Counted from the first letter of the stretch, positions 21,611-29,776 are shown. The stretch: 47,239 nt of DNA from Agathobaculum desmolans ATCC 43058 (GCF_000701665.1 NZ_JNJN01000019.1:1-47239), one strand, 5' to 3'. Numbers and translations are program-made. Notes: a model not told the origin generated them from the letters alone.

Positions 21611-22762
21611 ATGCAGACAGTGTATTTGGACTATGCCGCAACTTCATTCCCCAAGCCCCCGTGCGTGGGAGAACGGATGCGGCAGTATGTGGATCGGATC
21701 GGCGCGAATATCAATCGCGGCTCCTATGACGCGGCACAGCAGGCTGGTATGACGGCACTGCTATTGCGGCAGCGCCTGGCGCGGTTGTTTGGCTTGGGAG
21801 ATCCGACCCATGTCGTTTTGACGCCGGGCAATACATGGGGGCTGAATATGCTGCTGCGCGGGCTGCTGCGCCCGGGCGATCACTGCATCGTATCTGCTAT
21901 GGAGCATAATGCGGTGATGCGGCCGCTGACACAACTGGCGCAGTGCGGCGTAGCGTTTGACCGTATCCCCTGCGATGCGGCAGGCCGCCTGTGCATGGAG
22001 CAGATCGAAAATTTGTTCCGTCCGAATACCCGTCTCGTACTGCTGGCGCATGCTTCCAATGTATCCGGAACGGTGCAGGATGCGCAGGCTGTGGGACGGA
22101 TCTGTGCGGCGCACGGCGTTCCGTTTGCGCTGGATGCCGCCCAGACCGCGGGGCATCTGCCGGTCGATTTTGATACGCTGGGGCTGAGCGCGCTGTCTGT
22201 TCCCGCGCACAAAGGCCTGCTTGGGCCGCAGGGGATCGGCGCACTGCTGCTGCGTCCGGCCTTGGCGGCGGAGCTGGAGCCGATCGTCAGTGGGGGGACG
22301 GGCAGCATGTCGGACAGCGAGGAAATTCCCGCCTATATGCCCGACCGTTTGGAGCCGGGAACCCCTAACCTGCCCGGCGTGTTCGGGTGGGAGGCGGCGC
22401 TGCACTATCTGGAGCAGGTCACGATCCCCGCGGCCCACGCGCATGAGCGCGCCTTGTCCGTTCGTCTGTTGGAGGGGCTGCGTGCGATACCCGGTGTGAC
22501 GCTGCTCGGCCCGGATACAGCGGAGCAGCGCGTAGCGGTGTTCAGTCTGGATTTTGGGGGGCAGGATAACGCCGCTGCTGCCGTTCGGCTGGAAGAGGAT
22601 TATGGTATCCTGACCCGCTGCGGGCTGCACTGTGCGCCGGGAGCGCACCGCACGCTCGGCACGTTTCCGCGCGGAACCGTGCGGCTTTCGGCCGGTTGGT
22701 TTACAACGGAAGCCGAAATCGACCGGGCGCTGGAAGCGGTTGCGGCGGTCAGCGCAGGATGA
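21611..22762 (+). CDS. Class V aminotransferase (cysteine desulfurase / selenocysteine lyase-like)
   Basis: The 383-residue PLP enzyme starts MQTVYLDYAATSFPKP and has the EHNAVMRPL segment, HASNVSGTVQD, ALDAAQTAGHLPVD and the PLP Lys at 201 (VPAHKGLLGPQGIG). Its C-terminal LTRCGLHCAPGAHRTLGT carries the active Cys of the desulfurase branch. These enzymes release sulfur from cysteine or selenium from selenocysteine. In this neighbourhood it probably supplies selenium to SelD or the carriers. GGGAGG precedes the ATG. Its 3' end overlaps the 3' end of selD on the other strand by 14 bp. Confidence 0.88.
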   Translation: MQTVYLDYAATSFPKPPCVGERMRQYVDRIGANINRGSYDAAQQAGMTALLLRQRLARLFGLGDPTHVVLTPGNTWGLNMLLRGLLRPGDHCIVSAMEHNAVMRPLTQLAQCGVAFDRIPCDAAGRLCMEQIENLFRPNTRLVLLAHASNVSGTVQDAQAVGRICAAHGVPFALDAAQTAGHLPVDFDTLGLSALSVPAHKGLLGPQGIGALLLRPALAAELEPIVSGGTGSMSDSEEIPAYMPDRLEPGTPNLPGVFGWEAALHYLEQVTIPAAHAHERALSVRLLEGLRAIPGVTLLGPDTAEQRVAVFSLDFGGQDNAAAAVRLEEDYGILTRCGLHCAPGAHRTLGTFPRGTVRLSAGWFTTEAEIDRALEAVAAVSAG

Positions 22763-23789
22763 TATGTGCGCCCTGCGCATACTGCTGTGCAGTACCGATG
22801 CGCTGTGCGCAGGGAACGGCGTTTTGTGCCAGCGCGGCAGCCAGTGCATCGGCGTCCGCGGGGTCAACGGCGATCAGCAGGCCGCCTGAGGTTTGCGGAT
22901 CATACAAGGCGTCCTGCACGGCAAGCTCGATCTGCTCCGCCGCAACGGCGTGCTCTGCGAACCGGCGGTTGCGGTACATCCCTTCGGGCAGCAGGCCCAT
23001 GCGGGCAAGTGCGAGCGCTTCGGGCGGGATGGCGATGGCAGAGGTATGCAGGGTGAGCTGCACGCCGCTGGTCTGTGCCAGTTCAAGCGCATGACCCAGC
23101 AGGCCGAAGCCGGTCACATCCGTGCAGGCGTGCACGCGCAGTCCCTGCATGGCATCCCGTGCGCCTTTGTTGAGCACCGTCATGCGGGAATAGGCGGCAG
23201 CCAGCGCATCGGCCGGGCAGAGATCGGCTTTGGCGGCGGTGGTCAGAATCCCTGCGCCGAGCGGTTTGGTGAGAAACAGCACATCGCCCGCCTGCGCCCC
23301 GGCATTGGAAAGTACGCGGTCGGGATGGATCAGGCCGGTCACGCACAGGCCGTATTTGGGTTCGGCATCGTGGATGCTGTGACCGCCGGCGATGACAGCG
23401 CCGGCCTCGTACACCTTGTCATAGCCGCCGCGCAGAATGTCGTGCACGGCGCTGTCCGGCATGTCTTTTGGTACGCAAAGCAGATTGAGCGCCAGCTTGG
23501 GATCACCGCCCATGGCATAGATATCCGATAGGGCGTTGGCAGCGGCAATCTGCCCGAACAGATAGGGATCGTCTGCGATGGGCGGGAAAAAGTCCACGGT
23601 CTGCACCAATGCAAGGTTGTCCGACAGGCGGTAGACGGCAGCGTCATCGCTTTTGTCAAAGCCGATCAGCAGCGCGGGATCGCGGTGGACGGGCAGTCCC
23701 TCGAGCAGTTGTGCCAGTACGCCTGCACCTACCTTGGCGCCGCAGCCGGCACAGTCGGCGAGTTTGGTCAGTTTGATATCGGGTTCCAT
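22749..23789 (-). CDS. selD: Selenide, water dikinase SelD (selenophosphate synthetase)
   Basis: The 346-residue enzyme makes selenophosphate from selenide and ATP. It has the glycine-rich N-terminal active site (LADCAGCGAKVGAGVL, with Cys 16 and Lys 19), the Mg/ATP motif FDKSDDAAVYRLSDNLALVQ, and GGHSIHDAEPKYGL, TDVTGFGLLGHALE and YDPQTSGGLLIA. The catalytic position is Cys, not selenocysteine. GGGGGAGG precedes the ATG at 23789. No selA, selB or tRNA-Sec is here, so its product is probably for the selenium-dependent molybdenum hydroxylase branch, as in orphan-SelD genomes. It has its own promoter at 23844-23872. Confidence 0.96.
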   Translation of the reverse strand: MEPDIKLTKLADCAGCGAKVGAGVLAQLLEGLPVHRDPALLIGFDKSDDAAVYRLSDNLALVQTVDFFPPIADDPYLFGQIAAANALSDIYAMGGDPKLALNLLCVPKDMPDSAVHDILRGGYDKVYEAGAVIAGGHSIHDAEPKYGLCVTGLIHPDRVLSNAGAQAGDVLFLTKPLGAGILTTAAKADLCPADALAAAYSRMTVLNKGARDAMQGLRVHACTDVTGFGLLGHALELAQTSGVQLTLHTSAIAIPPEALALARMGLLPEGMYRNRRFAEHAVAAEQIELAVQDALYDPQTSGGLLIAVDPADADALAAALAQNAVPCAQRIGTAQQYAQGAHIILR

Positions 23790-23843
23790 AGCATTCCTCC
23801 CCCGGCGGCTCTGTCGGCGGCGGCCGCCCGTTATACTTCTAAA

Positions 23844-23872
23844 AAGATAACATGTTCGCCGGGAAACGTCAA
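23844..23872 (-). promoter_or_regulatory. selD promoter
   Basis: In minus-strand reading TTGACG (23872-23867), 17 bp, TATCTT (23849-23844), about 55 bp before the start of selD. Confidence 0.65.
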
Positions 23873-23882
23873 GAAATGGGAT

Positions 23883-23911
23883 TTTACAGCAGGGGACGGC
23901 TGTGCTACAAT
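23883..23911 (+). promoter_or_regulatory. Promoter of the DMT transporter operon
   Basis: TTTACA (23883-23888), 17 bp, TACAAT (23906-23911). It is only 10 bp from the divergent selD promoter, so their polymerases may interfere. Confidence 0.7.
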
Positions 23912-23944
23912 AAAGCGGAACGAAAAATAAGGAGGGGACGGACG

Positions 23945-24823
23945 GTGCTGTCCAATAAGAGCAAGGCAATCGGTTTTATTCTGCTTTCGGCATTCGGTTT
24001 TGCCATGATGAGTACGTTTGTACGGCTGGCGGGCGATCTGCCGGTTTTTCAAAAGTCGTTTTTCCGCAATGTGGTAGCGATGGCGGTCGCGGCGGTCGTG
24101 CTGCTGCGCGAGGGGGTTGGCTTTCGGTGGGAAAAGGGCAGTCTGCCGCTGTTGCTGCTGCGGTCTGTCTGCGGCACACTGGGAATCTTCTGCAATTTTT
24201 ATGCGATCGATCATCTGGTGCTGGCGGATGCGAATATCCTGAATAAAATGTCGCCGTTTTTTGCAATTTTATTTTCCTTAATCCTGCTGAAGGAACGTGC
24301 CAATGCAGTACAGTATCTGGCGGTTCTGGCGGCGTTCGGCGGCAGTATGCTGATCGTCAAGCCGGGTTTTTCCTCTGCGGCTTTTCCGGCGCTAATTGGG
24401 CTGCTGGGCGGCATGGGCGCGGGTGCGGCGTACACGGCGGTGCGTGCGCTGACGAAAAAGGGAGAGAAGAGCGCGCGGATCGTATTCTTTTTCTCGGCGT
24501 TTTCCACATTGGCCTGCCTGCCGTTCATGCTGCTGGATTTTCATCCGATGACGGCGGGGCAGGTTGCCTGTCTGTTGGGGGCGGGCGGCGCGGCAGCGCT
24601 GGGTCAGTTCGGGGTCACGCTGGCGTATGCGCATGCCCCGGCAAAGGAAATTTCGGTGTTTGACTATACGCAGGTGTTATTTTCTGCGCTGCTGGGCTAT
24701 TTCCTGTTCCGGCAGATCCCGGACGGGTGGAGTGTGTTGGGCTATCTGGTGATCTGCGGCGTATCGGTTGGGATGTTTTTCTACAACCGCACATTGGAGA
24801 GCCGGGAGCAGGCGCGTGGATAA
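23945..24823 (+). CDS. EamA/DMT-superfamily transporter
   Basis: The 292-residue membrane protein has ten hydrophobic spans in two EamA repeats (IGFILLSAFGFAMMSTFVRL in the first; IGLLGGMGAGAAYTAVRAL in the second) and the conserved end-of-repeat pattern (ANILNKMSPFFAILFSLILL). DMT proteins export metabolites or drugs; the substrate is unknown. The start is a GTG at 23945 behind AAGGAGGGG; the frame continues upstream but without a ribosome site. Its last codons overlap the GTG start of the metallopeptidase gene by 8 bp. Confidence 0.88.
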   Translation: MLSNKSKAIGFILLSAFGFAMMSTFVRLAGDLPVFQKSFFRNVVAMAVAAVVLLREGVGFRWEKGSLPLLLLRSVCGTLGIFCNFYAIDHLVLADANILNKMSPFFAILFSLILLKERANAVQYLAVLAAFGGSMLIVKPGFSSAAFPALIGLLGGMGAGAAYTAVRALTKKGEKSARIVFFFSAFSTLACLPFMLLDFHPMTAGQVACLLGAGGAAALGQFGVTLAYAHAPAKEISVFDYTQVLFSALLGYFLFRQIPDGWSVLGYLVICGVSVGMFFYNRTLESREQARG

Positions 24824-25340
24824 TTATGTTGTGAAGCGGTCGGCGCGGCGGACGTTAGCGGTCGAGGTGCAGCGCGACGGACAGGTAGTGGTGCGTGCGC
24901 CGGCGCACCTGCCGCAGGCGCAGATCGACCGGTTCGTACAGGCACACAGCACATGGATCGCCCGTGCGCAGGAACGGCAGCGTCTTCGACGAGAGGCGCA
25001 TCCTGAGCCGGATGCGGCACAGTGCGCCGCATGGCAGCGCCGTGCGCGGGAGGAGCTGCCGCCCAAGGTTGCGCGGTATGCCCGGATTATGGGGGTATCG
25101 CCCACCGGGGTGCGGATCACGGCGGCGCGGACGCGGTTCGGCTCATGCAGCGGAAAGAACAGCCTGTGCTTTTCCTGGCGGCTGATGGCATATCCCGATG
25201 CTGCGGTGGATTACGTTGTGGTGCATGAGCTGGCGCATATCGTACACAAAAACCACGGCCCGCAGTTTTGGGCGTTGGTAGAGCGGTATCTGCCGGATTG
25301 GCGGCAGCGCCGTGCACTGCTGCGGGACGGGGAGAGTTAA
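24816..25340 (+). CDS. YgjP-like zinc metallopeptidase-domain protein
   Basis: The 174-residue protein (GTG start overlapping the transporter gene) has the YgjP/DUF45 layout: an N-terminal beta-rich part (RRTLAVEVQRDGQVVVRAPA), the middle ITAARTRFGSCSGKNSLCFS, and the zinc site HELAH at 137-141 with His 147 (VVVHELAHIVHKNHGPQFW). The fold is related to M48/SprT-like peptidases; in vivo substrates are unknown. GGGAGC upstream is a weak ribosome site, so coupling to the transporter gene probably aids translation. It is followed 20 bp later by the PfkB kinase. Confidence 0.88.
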   Translation: MDNYVVKRSARRTLAVEVQRDGQVVVRAPAHLPQAQIDRFVQAHSTWIARAQERQRLRREAHPEPDAAQCAAWQRRAREELPPKVARYARIMGVSPTGVRITAARTRFGSCSGKNSLCFSWRLMAYPDAAVDYVVVHELAHIVHKNHGPQFWALVERYLPDWRQRRALLRDGES

Positions 25341-25360
25341 GACGGAAGTGGGGCGGCAAG

Positions 25361-26338
25361 ATGAAAAAAGTAATTGCAATCGGTGAACTGCTGATCGATT
25401 TCGTACCGCAGCAGAAGGGCTGCGCGTTGGATGAGGTGACGCATTTCGAGCGGGTGGCGGGCGGCGCACCAGCCAACGTAGCAATGGCAGTCGCCCGGCT
25501 GGGCGGCCGGTCGGCCATGCTCTCGCAGGTGGGGGAGGATGCGTTCGGCACCCATATCATTAAAACACTGCGTCAGGCCGGGGTGGATACTGCCGGTGTG
25601 TTCCGCACGGCGCAGGCGAATACCGGACTCGCGTTTGTCTCGTTGGATGCAGCGGGCAACCGTTCGTTTTCTTTTTACCGGAATCCTTCGGCTGATTTGT
25701 ATTTGGAGGAAAGTCAGATCACCCCTGCGATGTTTGCGGACAGCGCCGCACTGCATTTCGGTTCGGTCGATCTGGTAGACTGGCCGGTGCGGCAGGCGCA
25801 CCGGCGCGCGATCGGACTGGCAAAGCAGGCCGGGGCGCTGGTTTCGTTCGATCCCAATGTGCGGCTGCCGCTGTGGGGCAGCGCGGCGGATTGTCAGGCG
25901 GCGATACGCGCCTTTTTACCCTGTGCCGATCTGGTCAAACTGTCGGATGAAGAACTGGAATTTGTGACCGGGTGCACAGAAGAGTGCGCCGCAGCGGAAC
26001 GGTTGTTTGCCGAGGGCTGCCGCCTGCTGCTGGTCACGCGCGGGGCGGCGGGAGCGGCAGCTTACACGCCGCAGACGCAGGCGTGCATCCCGGCGGTTCC
26101 CGTACCGGTGGCGGATACCACCGGTGCGGGGGATGCCTTTGCGGGCGCGTTCCTCTATCAGCTTGCGCGGGATGGTGTGACGGCGGATATGCTCACGGCA
26201 TTGTCCGCGGCGCAGCTGACGGCATACCTGACCTTTTCTGCACGGTACGCCTCGCTGACGGTGCAGAAAAAGGGCGCTGTTATGGCGGCGATGGAGGAAT
26301 TGCGGGCGGCGTATCCGGATGAAAAAAACTGCACCTGA
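25361..26338 (+). CDS. PfkB-family carbohydrate kinase (fructokinase-like)
   Basis: The 325-residue kinase starts MKKVIAIGELLIDFVPQQ and has the PfkB motifs GGAPANVAMAVARLGG (about 35-50) and DTTGAGDAFAGAFLYQL (about 248-264), with the catalytic Asp in GAGD. ARYASLTVQKKGA near the C-terminus matches fructokinases. It phosphorylates a sugar, most likely fructose, with ATP. The ATG has only a weak ribosome site (GGGGCGGCAAG). Its stop codon lies inside a hairpin repeat (CTGCACC/GGTGCAG, 26329-26348) that recurs at 26561-26580, so the 3' end may have been shaped by a repeat insertion. Confidence 0.9.
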   Translation: MKKVIAIGELLIDFVPQQKGCALDEVTHFERVAGGAPANVAMAVARLGGRSAMLSQVGEDAFGTHIIKTLRQAGVDTAGVFRTAQANTGLAFVSLDAAGNRSFSFYRNPSADLYLEESQITPAMFADSAALHFGSVDLVDWPVRQAHRRAIGLAKQAGALVSFDPNVRLPLWGSAADCQAAIRAFLPCADLVKLSDEELEFVTGCTEECAAAERLFAEGCRLLLVTRGAAGAAAYTPQTQACIPAVPVPVADTTGAGDAFAGAFLYQLARDGVTADMLTALSAAQLTAYLTFSARYASLTVQKKGAVMAAMEELRAAYPDEKNCT

Positions 26339-26348
26339 CGGGGTGCAG
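26329..26348 (+). repeat. CTGCACC/GGTGCAG hairpin repeat, copy 1
   Basis: A 7-bp stem around TGACGG that includes the kinase stop codon. A near-identical hairpin is at 26561-26580; each has a CTGTCG word beside it. Confidence 0.7.
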
Positions 26349-26360
26349 CTCAGTCTGTCG

Positions 26361-26413
26361 AAAAAGTATTTTGTTATTGAGCGTGAGCAACACGCGCGGC
26401 AGCGCGCATCAAA
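26361..26413. repeat. Dispersed intergenic repeat, copy 2
   Basis: AAAAAGTATTTTGTT (26361-26375) and ACGCGCGGCAGCGCGCATC plus AAA (26392-26413) match 18952-19003, with a one-base spacing difference. Confidence 0.75.
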
Positions 26414-26560
26414 TAGAAAATTGCAGCCTGCTGCAGTTTTCATAAAAACCCGCGACATGTGCGTGGGTTTTTATACAAGACGACGGAGAATTGTGCCCGA
26501 AGGGCGCGATTCGCAGTCGCAAATTCAATCGAAAGCGTGGTTTCGATCGAGAGACTGTCG

Positions 26561-26580
26561 CTGCACCTGATGGGGTGCAG
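26561..26580 (-). repeat. CTGCACC/GGTGCAG hairpin repeat, copy 2
   Basis: Same hairpin as at 26329-26348 with one base change. It may act as terminator for the minus-strand gene ending at 26606. Confidence 0.65.
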
Positions 26581-26605
26581 CTTGTCGGTATATGCCGGCA
26601 GAACG

Positions 26606-27469
26606 CTATGCGGTAAAATAAGGGGACAGCGTGGGGATCGCGGCGATTTGTGCGGCGGCTTCGGGAAAATCCCGCGACAGCCGGGCGGCGCAGCGCCGGC
26701 AAAAATCTTCATACAGGAGGGGGTCATCGCGCATCTGCTGTTTGAATCCCCAAACATGGGTAAAATAACCCTGTTGTTCCCCGCCGAACAGCGACGGCAG
26801 ATCGCTGAGCGCGGCGGAGCGGATGCTTCGCTGCCGGGCACACATGGCCAGCAGCCGCTGCTCGGCAAAAACCATATACGTAAGCACATCGTCTGCCTGC
26901 GGGGAGCGGCGGATGAAGTCGATCGCGGTATCCGTGTAATATCGGCGGAAGCTGTCCTCACCGAAATAGGCCAGTGCTGTGTTGAAGGGCTGCACCGACC
27001 AGTCAAATCGGTCAAAGTCAAATCCCTGCGTGCAGCGGAAGGCAGCCGGGCCGGGATAAATGTCCGGCATGATGTCCTCCCGGTGGACGGCGGCGGCATC
27101 CAGTCCGTTGAGCAGGGGTGCGAGCGGCTTCCAGCAGATCAGATCGGTGTCGATCATCACGCAGGGGCTCGGCATGGCGGAAAGCGCATATAATTTGCCT
27201 GCTGCCCAGAAGGCCATGGCATTTACATCATCCGGGATCGCATCCAGCAGGGGATGGATACCGCCATCCCATAAAAAAGAGAGGCCGAGCGACTGGTAGT
27301 AGCGCCGGGCCTCGGAATCACAGATCATACGGATGGTACCGTTTTCCCGCCGCCAAGTGAGGGCGGAAAGTGCGGTCGTCAGCAGTTCAAACGGTTCAAT
27401 CGCATAGCTCCCCCGCGGGTTGCGGACAAAGAAGGGACGGGTCCAGTTGGAATGAAAGGCATGCAGCAT
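26606..27469 (-). CDS. DUF6734-like putative glycosyltransferase
   Basis: The 287-residue protein starts MLHAFHSNWTRPFFVRNP and has a central MPSPCVMIDTDLICWKPL (about 105-122), whose Asp-Thr-Asp resembles the metal/nucleotide-sugar DxD motif of GT-A glycosyltransferases. FNTALAYFGEDSFRRYYTD and DVLTYMVFAEQRLLAM follow. I associate it with DUF6734. The ATG overlaps the stop of the upstream repeat-protein gene by one base (TGATG), so the two are translated together. It may modify that partner or build a surface glycan. No membrane span is seen. Enzyme activity is inferred from the DxD motif alone. Confidence 0.65.
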   Translation of the reverse strand: MLHAFHSNWTRPFFVRNPRGSYAIEPFELLTTALSALTWRRENGTIRMICDSEARRYYQSLGLSFLWDGGIHPLLDAIPDDVNAMAFWAAGKLYALSAMPSPCVMIDTDLICWKPLAPLLNGLDAAAVHREDIMPDIYPGPAAFRCTQGFDFDRFDWSVQPFNTALAYFGEDSFRRYYTDTAIDFIRRSPQADDVLTYMVFAEQRLLAMCARQRSIRSAALSDLPSLFGGEQQGYFTHVWGFKQQMRDDPLLYEDFCRRCAARLSRDFPEAAAQIAAIPTLSPYFTA

Positions 27470-28068
27470 CAAACCAGCTCCAATCCGTAGCCGCCGGCCA
27501 TGCAAGTGCAGGAACCGTATCGATAAGACCCTGATCCGGAGCCGGTGCGGCTCGTCCGGTAAGAGGTGGTGTATGAAGTCAGGTAGGAACCGGAGCCTGA
27601 CCCGGATCCGCTGCGCACTATTACGGTGCGGATCACGGTAACGGTATGCCCGTCCTGTTCGATCACTTCGGCGGGGGGCAGTGCGCCGCCCATCCGCGGG
27701 ACAGGGGGCTGGCCGTTTTCTGTGGGATACCAGCCCGCCGGGAAAGGATCGCAGGCGAATACACCATGCGGGGCAGCTGTTTCCGGTTCTGCTGCGGCGG
27801 GTTTGGGTGCGGGCGGGGGACAGCAGTGCCGTTCGTAGCTGTCCTGATCCATCACGACACCGTCGAGTGCGCGGTAGTGCGCGGGATCCAGCGCAAGAAT
27901 GCCTGCGGGAGCTGGAATGGCATCCGCTTCCGACGGTGGGACGGTATCCGGCTGCGAGGTTTCTGCCGGGCCGCAGTGCTTGGCAAAGCTGTCCAGATCG
28001 AACACAACGCCGTCGATTTCACGATACTGGTCGGGAGACATTGCGAGGATTCCGTTTGGTTTGGACAT
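27469..28068 (-). CDS. Repeat protein with Ser/Gly/Tyr/Thr-rich tail
   Basis: I do not recognise this 199-residue protein. It has two clear repeats of about 30 residues, NGILAMSPDQYREIDGVV(F) at about 5-33 and AGILALDPAHYRALDGVV(M) at about 55-85, each ending with D-x-DS-x5-HC. A degenerate third begins HGVFACDPFPAGWYP. A hydrophobic strand (VTVIRTVIV) precedes a low-complexity tail rich in Gly-Ser, Thr, Tyr and Arg with a final CTCMAGGYGLELV. No signal peptide is visible. AAGGAGG precedes the ATG at 28068. It is coupled to the putative glycosyltransferase, making the tail a candidate for modification. Confidence 0.7.
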   Translation of the reverse strand: MSKPNGILAMSPDQYREIDGVVFDLDSFAKHCGPAETSQPDTVPPSEADAIPAPAGILALDPAHYRALDGVVMDQDSYERHCCPPPAPKPAAAEPETAAPHGVFACDPFPAGWYPTENGQPPVPRMGGALPPAEVIEQDGHTVTVIRTVIVRSGSGSGSGSYLTSYTTSYRTSRTGSGSGSYRYGSCTCMAGGYGLELV

Positions 28069-28100
28069 GGGCAAATGCCTCCTTTTCTCATGATAATTTG

Positions 28101-28129
28101 ATTATACTGTAAGGCGGTGTAAACCGCAA
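28101..28129 (-). promoter_or_regulatory. Promoter of the repeat protein/glycosyltransferase operon
   Basis: In minus-strand reading TTGCGG (28129-28124), 17 bp, TATAAT (28106-28101), about 32 bp before the start codon. Confidence 0.65.
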
Positions 28130-28215
28130 GGGAAAAACACACGGCGGAAAAGATTTTTCGGCGCTGCCGGGCGGCAGTATCAGCCTGACGTTACAGTAAA
28201 AAGGGAGAATGAACG

Positions 28216-29286
28216 ATGGAGTATACAAAAATGGAGCAGCCGGTATGGGAACGGCTGCAGCAGGAAACACGTCCGATCGTGCTGTACGGCATGGGGGATG
28301 GTGCGGATAAAATGCTGGAACAGTTTGATCGGTGCGGGATCCGTGCCTCCGGAGTATTTGCCAGCGATGAGTTTGTGCGCGGCCACAGCTTTCACGGATT
28401 TCGCGTGATGCGTCTGGTTGAGGTGCTGGAACGGTTTGGGGAGGATATTGTGATCGTCCTGTGTTTTGCGAGCCAGCGCCCCGAGGTATTGGAGAAAATG
28501 TATGCGTTGGATGCGCGGTTCGATGTGGTTGCGCCGGATGTGCCGGTCGTGCCCGGACCAATATTTGATGCGGACTTTGTGCGGACAAACCGGGATGCGA
28601 TCGGGCAGGCGTATGCGCTTTTGGCGGATGAGCAGTCCCGCCGGGTGTTTGCGGATACGGTACAGTTCAAGCTGTCCGGGCGACTGCGGTATCTGCGCGG
28701 CAGCGAAACCGGGAAGGATGAGATTTTCCGCACGGTGCTGCATCTGGGGGAGCAAGAGCATTTTGCCGATCTGGGTGCATACAACGGAGATACCATTCGT
28801 GAGCTGCTGCACTATACGGATGGCAGATTTGCCTCGGTTACGGCGCTCGAGCCGGATCGGCGCAGCTTCCGCAAGCTGTCTGCATGGGCAGAGGCGCACC
28901 TGTCCGGTGCGGTGGAGCTGGTGCAGGCGGGTGCGTGGTCATCGGATACGATACAGCACTTTACCGACCGGGCGGGGCGGCAGTCGCGCGTAGCGGCGCA
29001 GGGACGGGAAACGCAGATGCGTGCGCTCGACAGCGTGCTGCACGGCCGTCCATGTACCTATTTGAAGATGGATGTGGAGGGGGCGGAGCGTGAAGCGCTC
29101 CGCGGAGCGGCGCAGACCATCCGGATATGGCAGCCTAAGCTCAATATCGCGGCCTATCATCGCAGCGCAGACTTTTTTGAGCTGCCGCTGCTTGTGCATG
29201 CCATGTGTCCGGCGTACCGGCTGTATCTGCGGCATCATCCGTATGTGCCGGCATGGGACACGAATTTATATGCAGTCCCTCGGTAA
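28216..29286 (+). CDS. FkbM-family methyltransferase with N-terminal nucleotide-binding-like domain
   Basis: The 356-residue protein has an N-terminal part of about 115 residues with a Rossmann-like start (RPIVLYGMGDGADKMLEQF, then ASDEFVRG, VIVLCFASQRPEVLEKMY). From about 175 it is an FkbM-type SAM methyltransferase (HFADLGAYNGDTIRELL as the SAM loop; TYLKMDVEGAEREALRGAA as the family mark). FkbM enzymes O-methylate glycans and natural products. It is divergent from the repeat protein/glycosyltransferase pair, suggesting a shared surface-glycan or protein-decoration role. GGGAGAATG precedes the ATG at a slightly long spacing. Confidence 0.8.
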   Translation: MEYTKMEQPVWERLQQETRPIVLYGMGDGADKMLEQFDRCGIRASGVFASDEFVRGHSFHGFRVMRLVEVLERFGEDIVIVLCFASQRPEVLEKMYALDARFDVVAPDVPVVPGPIFDADFVRTNRDAIGQAYALLADEQSRRVFADTVQFKLSGRLRYLRGSETGKDEIFRTVLHLGEQEHFADLGAYNGDTIRELLHYTDGRFASVTALEPDRRSFRKLSAWAEAHLSGAVELVQAGAWSSDTIQHFTDRAGRQSRVAAQGRETQMRALDSVLHGRPCTYLKMDVEGAEREALRGAAQTIRIWQPKLNIAAYHRSADFFELPLLVHAMCPAYRLYLRHHPYVPAWDTNLYAVPR

Positions 29287-29293
29287 AAAATGC

Positions 29294-29322
29294 TGGAAAT
29301 ACCCGCGATACAGCGGTATAAT
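29294..29322 (+). promoter_or_regulatory. Promoter of the HIT gene
   Basis: TGGAAA (29294-29299), 17 bp, TATAAT (29317-29322), 31 bp before the start codon. Confidence 0.65.
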
Positions 29323-29353
29323 AAAGGTACCATTATGTAAGGAGAGGATAACA

Positions 29354-29776
29354 ATGGGATGTTTTTACTGCGATGAGCATCATGAGGGCCGCGAGGCGAT
29401 TATGTTCAAGGTCGGCGATATGAAGGCGGGTACGCTGTATCTGTTTAAGGATCAAGCGCACAAGGGCCGCTGTGTGCTGGCGCTGGGTACGCACAAAAAG
29501 GAACTGTGCGAGTGCGATGCGCAGGAGCGCACGGATTTCTGTGCTGACTTGGCGGCGGCTTCGGGCGCGATCAAAAAGCTGTGGGGCTGCACCAAGCTCA
29601 ACCTCGGTTCGTATGGCGACAGCAACCCGCATCTGCATTTCCATATCGTGCCCAAGTATGAGGGCGGCTTTGAATTCGGCGGCAGCTTTGCCATCACCAA
29701 TCCGGAGCCTGTATACCTGAAGGACGAGGAATACGAGCAGATGATCGCAGCGCTTAAGAACGAACTGCATATCTGA
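29354..29776 (+). CDS. HIT-family protein
   Basis: The 140-residue protein has the histidine triad HLHFHIVP (His 93, 95, 97) and a Cys pair at the N-terminus (MGCFYCDEHHEG) that probably joins further Cys/His residues as a zinc site. HIT proteins hydrolyse or transfer nucleoside phosphates, for example from dinucleoside polyphosphates or AMP conjugates. AAGGAGAGG precedes the ATG. It is a single-gene unit with its own promoter and is followed by a hairpin at 29825-29855. Confidence 0.9.
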   Translation: MGCFYCDEHHEGREAIMFKVGDMKAGTLYLFKDQAHKGRCVLALGTHKKELCECDAQERTDFCADLAAASGAIKKLWGCTKLNLGSYGDSNPHLHFHIVPKYEGGFEFGGSFAITNPEPVYLKDEEYEQMIAALKNELHI

